Translations under genes and position numbers: made by a program | The notes under the pieces: model-generated | Seen by the model: only the letters and a program-made list of their open reading frames with translations | Databases searched by the model: none | Told to the model about the DNA's origin: nothing | From: an uncultured Pseudomonadota bacterium | Lineage (GTDB): Bacteria; Pseudomonadota; Gammaproteobacteria; Steroidobacterales; Steroidobacteraceae | Assembly (NCBI GenBank): GCA_903828595.1 | Contig: CAIKMS010000016.1 | Span: forward strand, 124,001-188,000 | Length of the DNA: 64,000 nucleotides | Direction: 5' to 3' | Shown: positions 60,750-64,000 of the stretch, piece after piece | How the letters are laid out: each line of letters begins with the position of its first letter | Position numbering within the stretch: position 1 is the first letter of the stretch

Positions 60750-61238
60750 CTAATGACGAAGATCGATCCAAAAAGGTAACTGACTATTAACTTGATGGGT
60801 GCTCACCGGGCCCTCGCCAATAATTTGCACTACAACCGGATCCTTGGTCGCAGAGCCATCCCAATGTACGCCGCGGGCTGGGTGGATCATGACGCTGCCT
60901 GGGTCAAGCACAATCGCTTTTGACAAGTCGAAACGATCACCGGTGCCGGTGTACCAGGCGCCCTCCAGGACGGTCACATAGCGGGCGGTATCATGCCAAT
61001 GAGGCTGATCCATCAGGAACGGCGGAAATCTGACCCTAATGACATAAACCCCTGGCTGATCCGGATTGCCGTACAAAATTGCCTGCTGTACACCGTGCGA
61101 ATTGGGGACCTCCTGCCAGTGCACGTCGTCAGGCTTGACCCGTACAAATCCGTCACCACGCGCATCGGCGAAGGTCGCCGGCGAAAAAAGCAGGCCAGCC
61201 GTCAGTGCGCCAAGCAGTAAATGCGATATTCTTTTCAT
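60750..61238 (-). CDS. Exported single-domain cupin
   Basis: 162 residues. A signal peptide (ISHLLLGALTAGLLFSPATFA) targets it to the periplasm. The cupin core has the metal motif PHWHDTARYVTVLEGAWYTG and the second motif PARGVHWDGS. It may be a periplasmic dioxygenase, isomerase or binding protein; no family member is identified. It is on its own strand segment, divergent from the second TauD-like gene. Confidence 0.85.
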   Translation of the reverse strand: MKRISHLLLGALTAGLLFSPATFADARGDGFVRVKPDDVHWQEVPNSHGVQQAILYGNPDQPGVYVIRVRFPPFLMDQPHWHDTARYVTVLEGAWYTGTGDRFDLSKAIVLDPGSVMIHPARGVHWDGSATKDPVVVQIIGEGPVSTHQVNSQLPFWIDLRH

Positions 61239-61412
61239 GGCGATGCCAAAGCTCCTTGCTCATTCGCTTATAGGAGCTTATCCGAAGCTTGAGCTGCCAC
61301 TCTCTTCCAAGAGTGAACACGCCACCAGGCTGAGTGATCTACGGATTGAGTAGGTAATAGGTATTTAAAGGCTTACTCTCAATATGGACGGACGGCAACT
61401 AGGAAAGCGCCC

Positions 61413-62339
61413 ATGCAACTGCATCCCACCGGAAAATTTGACAATCACGCCAGTAAGTATAGCTACATTACTGCCCACCCACTGGCAGCAGCGATGGGAG
61501 CCGAGATTGAGGGTGTGCAACTGGCCACCTTGACGGACGAGCAAGAGCGAGAGATCAAGGATGCTCTGTGTCGTCATAAGATGATCTATTTGCGTAATCA
61601 GCAAGATCTCAGTCATGCGCAGCATGAGAAATTCAGCTTGCGATTTGGTTCATTTGCGGAAGATGCTTACACCAGCGGAGTACCCGGACACCGTAATGTC
61701 CATCCACTCATAAAAGAGGCGGACGATCAGTCAAAGATGGTATTCGGTGAAGGCTGGCATACCGATTCGCCTTTTCTTGCGGAGCCACCGGCCATAACAA
61801 TCTTAAGATCCGTGGAAATACCACCGTTCGGCGGTGACACCACGTTCGCTAATTCGGCCTTGGCGTATCGAATGTTGAGTGATTCCTATCAAAAGATGAT
61901 CGCCCAACTGCGCGTGCATTTTTCCTTGCGCGACGTGTTGCAGGCGGTTTATGACTCGGTAGAGGAGCGCGATAGTCCAATAGGACGCTTGGCGGCAACG
62001 CGCCATGCCACAACGATATCGGAAGATTTGGCGCGAAAAATACGTGGCAACGTGCATCCCCTAGTGCGCACTCATCCGGTGACGCAAGAAAAAGCGTTGT
62101 ATGTGGATTGTTCCTACGCGGTTGGAATAGAAGGGATGACGCGGCAGGAAAGCGCGCCCATCCTCGATTTTTTAGGTGCGCACTTAGTACAGCCCGCTTT
62201 TTCATGCCGGCTGCGCTGGGAGCCACATATGGTCGTGGTTTGGGATAATAGACTCTGCGTACATCAGGCATATAACGACTATCAGGGTTATCGCCGGGAG
62301 ATGTACCGCACCACCATCAGCGGTGAAAAGCCCAGTTAG
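61413..62339 (+). CDS. TauD/TfdA-family dioxygenase
   Basis: 308 residues with the classical facial triad HTD (GWHTDSPFLAEPP, about residue 115) and the distal His with 2-oxoglutarate Arg (DNRLCVHQAYNDYQGYRREMYR). The N terminus has TAHPLAAAMGAEIEGVQLA, usual in the TauD/TfdA group. It probably oxidises a sulfonate, aryloxyacid or similar acidic substrate, unspecified here. Its stop shares the TTAG overlap with the convergent cupin. Confidence 0.92.
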   Translation: MQLHPTGKFDNHASKYSYITAHPLAAAMGAEIEGVQLATLTDEQEREIKDALCRHKMIYLRNQQDLSHAQHEKFSLRFGSFAEDAYTSGVPGHRNVHPLIKEADDQSKMVFGEGWHTDSPFLAEPPAITILRSVEIPPFGGDTTFANSALAYRMLSDSYQKMIAQLRVHFSLRDVLQAVYDSVEERDSPIGRLAATRHATTISEDLARKIRGNVHPLVRTHPVTQEKALYVDCSYAVGIEGMTRQESAPILDFLGAHLVQPAFSCRLRWEPHMVVVWDNRLCVHQAYNDYQGYRREMYRTTISGEKPS

Positions 62340-62782
62340 CCCTTTGCTTCTGACTGGGCTTTTGCGCGATGGAACTCTTCCCAGCCTTGATAGCCTAAGA
62401 ATTGGTTGTCGTCGAAAAACAGCACCGCGCCTTGCATGATGAAGAGATACTCGGTGTCTTCCAGTGCTTTAGTGGCATGATGAACCATGCCGTTGGCCTC
62501 GTACAAATAATCACCGGGCCCAATCGTCGTGCCGCGCACTTCAAGCTGTCCTTTGAGAACGAAGGTATGGGCGTCTCCTATGTGTTTGTGTGCCGGAACA
62601 ACCGCGCCTTTCAGGCAGCGGAATAAAAGCGCGACGCGGCCGCTTTCAGGGCCGGTCCACAGTACTTTCATAAAGGATCGCTGTGGATCAAAGCTTTGTG
62701 CAACCCATTCCATCTGATTGCTGCGAACGAGCGACTCCATGGCTTCAGAGTTCACCGGCGAAATATCTTGCGGCAGTGCCAT
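62336..62782 (-). CDS. Cupin, ChrR/2,4'-dihydroxyacetophenone-dioxygenase-like
   Basis: 148 residues. The cupin motif is VPAHKHIGDAHTFVLKGQLEV with metal ligands His-His-His, then GPGDYLYEANGMVHHATK. The fold and order resemble ChrR-type cupins, including 2,4'-dihydroxyacetophenone dioxygenase, but the function is unknown. It overlaps the dioxygenase stop by 4 bp and is divergent from the next cupin gene across 215 bp. Confidence 0.82.
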   Translation of the reverse strand: MALPQDISPVNSEAMESLVRSNQMEWVAQSFDPQRSFMKVLWTGPESGRVALLFRCLKGAVVPAHKHIGDAHTFVLKGQLEVRGTTIGPGDYLYEANGMVHHATKALEDTEYLFIMQGAVLFFDDNQFLGYQGWEEFHRAKAQSEAKG

Positions 62783-62997
62783 AACATCTCCTTAGTTAAA
62801 GTATTGTCGCTGTATTTAGTCAATCCACCTCACGGGCAGGTCTGCTTAAGATGCCTCATCCGTGGTGAGGGTTCCAGAGCATCATAGATCTGATTGGTCG
62901 GTGATGTAATATCTAAGACCATCCGGTCAATTATTGGTTCACCGCTATTGCGTGCCTCAGGTTCGGGTTCTCGTTAAGCTTCTAAGGAGCGCGTCCG

Positions 62998-63513
62998 ATG
63001 TCTTATGTAACTCGCCGAATCGTTACGGGTCACGATGCCAAGGGCAAATCGATCGTGCTATCCGAAGACTGGCCAGTCCAGAACCATCCCATGCAAGGTA
63101 CGGCCATTGGTGCGGACTTTCACGAGATCTGGAGCGACCCTTCGGCGATTCCTGAACTGACACCGGGCGTTGGAACTGAACCGACCGCGCGTCCGTTTAC
63201 TATTATGCCGCCATCAGGTCATCTGCTGCGGATTTTAGAGGTTTATCCGTTGAGTCGCGGTGGCCACCGAACGCCGATGCATCGAACGCGCACTTTAGAT
63301 TATGTGGTGGTGCTAGAGGGTGAGTTGGTGCTGATTCTCAGCGATAGCGAACAGATTTTGCAGACCGGCGATGTCGTGGTGCAGCGCGGCACGGATCACG
63401 CCTGGGAGAATCGCTCAGATCGAATTGCGCGCGCCGCGTTCTTTCATTTAGACGCGCGCTTTGCCCCGGATTTGCTAGCACGCTTGCCGGATCCGTTAAA
63501 CGTTCTGACTTAG
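62998..63513 (+). CDS. Single-domain cupin
   Basis: 171 residues. The cupin core is at residues 85-140: RTPMHRTRTLDYVVVLEGELVL (only the first part of the usual HxH is present, as HRTRT), then DVVVQRGTDHAWENRS. Upstream, AIPELTPGVGTEPTARPFTI resembles a common group of cupins found near dehydrogenases and dioxygenases. The sugar or aromatic ligand is unknown. The stop shares a TTAG overlap with the amidase. Confidence 0.82.
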   Translation: MSYVTRRIVTGHDAKGKSIVLSEDWPVQNHPMQGTAIGADFHEIWSDPSAIPELTPGVGTEPTARPFTIMPPSGHLLRILEVYPLSRGGHRTPMHRTRTLDYVVVLEGELVLILSDSEQILQTGDVVVQRGTDHAWENRSDRIARAAFFHLDARFAPDLLARLPDPLNVLT

Positions 63514-64000
63514 ATCGGCTCCGGTGGCTTACGTCGGTGCCAGTCAGTAACTTGTTGATAAGCATGCGCCAGCGACAATACCCGTGATTCCGCAAAGCGT
63601 GGACCGGCAATCTGCAGACCAATAGGCATGCCCTTTCGGGTGAATCCGCAGGGCACGGAAATGGCCGGAAGACCCAGCACATCAAACATATGCGTGTTAC
63701 GAAACTCCAAGGGCGTTCCGCTGGCTGGCAGTGGTGGATCCAGATGTCCATCGCTTATATCAATGGGGCTAATAGCAGTAGTTGGTGTTACCAGCAGATC
63801 GACATGATTAAACACAGAGTCAGCCTGAAGGCGCAGTTGCTCCATCTCGCGACGCGCAAGGATGTAATCAGCCGCCGAAATCATGGCGGCGTGCTCTAAG
63901 CGGTTTCGCGTCATTGGCTGATAAAGGTCAGGAGTTGATAAAAGGTACGTCCGATGGAACGCGTAAGCTTCCGCCGAAGCGATAGTCATCAACAAATTGT
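63510..64000 (-). CDS. Amidase signature family enzyme, 5' end cut by the window
   Basis: Only the C-terminal 162 or so residues are visible and the frame is open to the last base. LLVTPTTAISPIDISD, FRNTHMFDVLGLPAISVPCG and GMPIGLQIAGPRFAE are the conserved late blocks of amidase-signature enzymes. The catalytic Ser-Ser-Lys lies in the missing N-terminal part, so the substrate cannot be inferred. It ends the catabolic-looking cluster on the right edge. Confidence 0.9.
   Translation of the reverse strand, partial: NLLMTIASAEAYAFHRTYLLSTPDLYQPMTRNRLEHAAMISAADYILARREMEQLRLQADSVFNHVDLLVTPTTAISPIDISDGHLDPPLPASGTPLEFRNTHMFDVLGLPAISVPCGFTRKGMPIGLQIAGPRFAESRVLSLAHAYQQVTDWHRRKPPEPI

Overview
The window reads as chromosomal DNA of a gammaproteobacterium with mid-50s percent GC (estimated by eye). 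The evidence is the gene order ftsY-ftsE-ftsX-rpoH, gltB-gltD, rpmB-rpmG next to radC, coaBC-dut, pyrE divergent from xthA, mutY-yggX, and a single-subunit phosphopantetheine adenylyltransferase. The exact order cannot be fixed by reading alone; a basal lineage near Xanthomonadales/Nevskiales/Steroidobacter-like bacteria is a reasonable guess. Nearly all of the first 53.5 kb is densely packed core genome.

Layout. 1-4 kb: end of a pirin, a DUF945 protein and a Tat-exported FAD amine-oxidase-like enzyme. 4.3-12.6 kb: a four-gene nitrogen/carbon run (gltB, gltD, a histone-deacetylase-like amidohydrolase, an ACT-domain malic enzyme) converging on rpoH. A perfect CIRCE (HrcA operator) lies upstream of rpoH. 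13.6-16.3 kb: ftsY-ftsE-ftsX. 16.4-27.9 kb: rsmD, coaD, ggt, mutM, rpmB-rpmG, radC, coaBC, dut, a DUF4124 protein, pyrE (apparently starting at ATT), xthA, ampG, trmB. 28-37 kb: an EAL protein, a GNAT, a Panacea/SocA-like protein, an uncharacterised protein, a TPR-GT41 glycosyltransferase, ppa, an acyltransferase, DUF924, tRNA-Gly. 37.5-41.8 kb: a large membrane protein, a fatty acid desaturase and an LpxD paralogue. 41.8-52 kb: a signalling block with an EAL-HDOD protein, a sigma-54 activator, two NarL-type response regulators, two multi-PAS histidine kinases and a REC-EAL phosphodiesterase. 52-53.4 kb: mutY-yggX.

From tRNA-Phe (53,477) onward the window becomes accessory. A 57-nt 3' piece of tRNA-Phe is repeated 1,784 bp downstream. 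The repeat brackets a small islet with an Xre-type regulator, a membrane-protein gene broken by a stop codon, and a MazEF-type toxin-antitoxin pair, but no integrase. Beyond it are a DUF4097 protein, a MAPEG gene interrupted by an in-frame TAA, and a lipoprotein whose solute-binding lobes appear in swapped order. The window ends in a catabolic-looking set of two TauD-type dioxygenases, a class II aldolase, three cupins and an amidase.

The strongest leads for follow-up are the CIRCE-rpoH arrangement, the tRNA-Phe islet, the circularly permuted solute-binding protein, the ATT start of pyrE, the signalling block with shared TAGGGAT-like sites, and the dioxygenase/cupin cluster. I saw no CRISPR array, rRNA, transposase or integrase.
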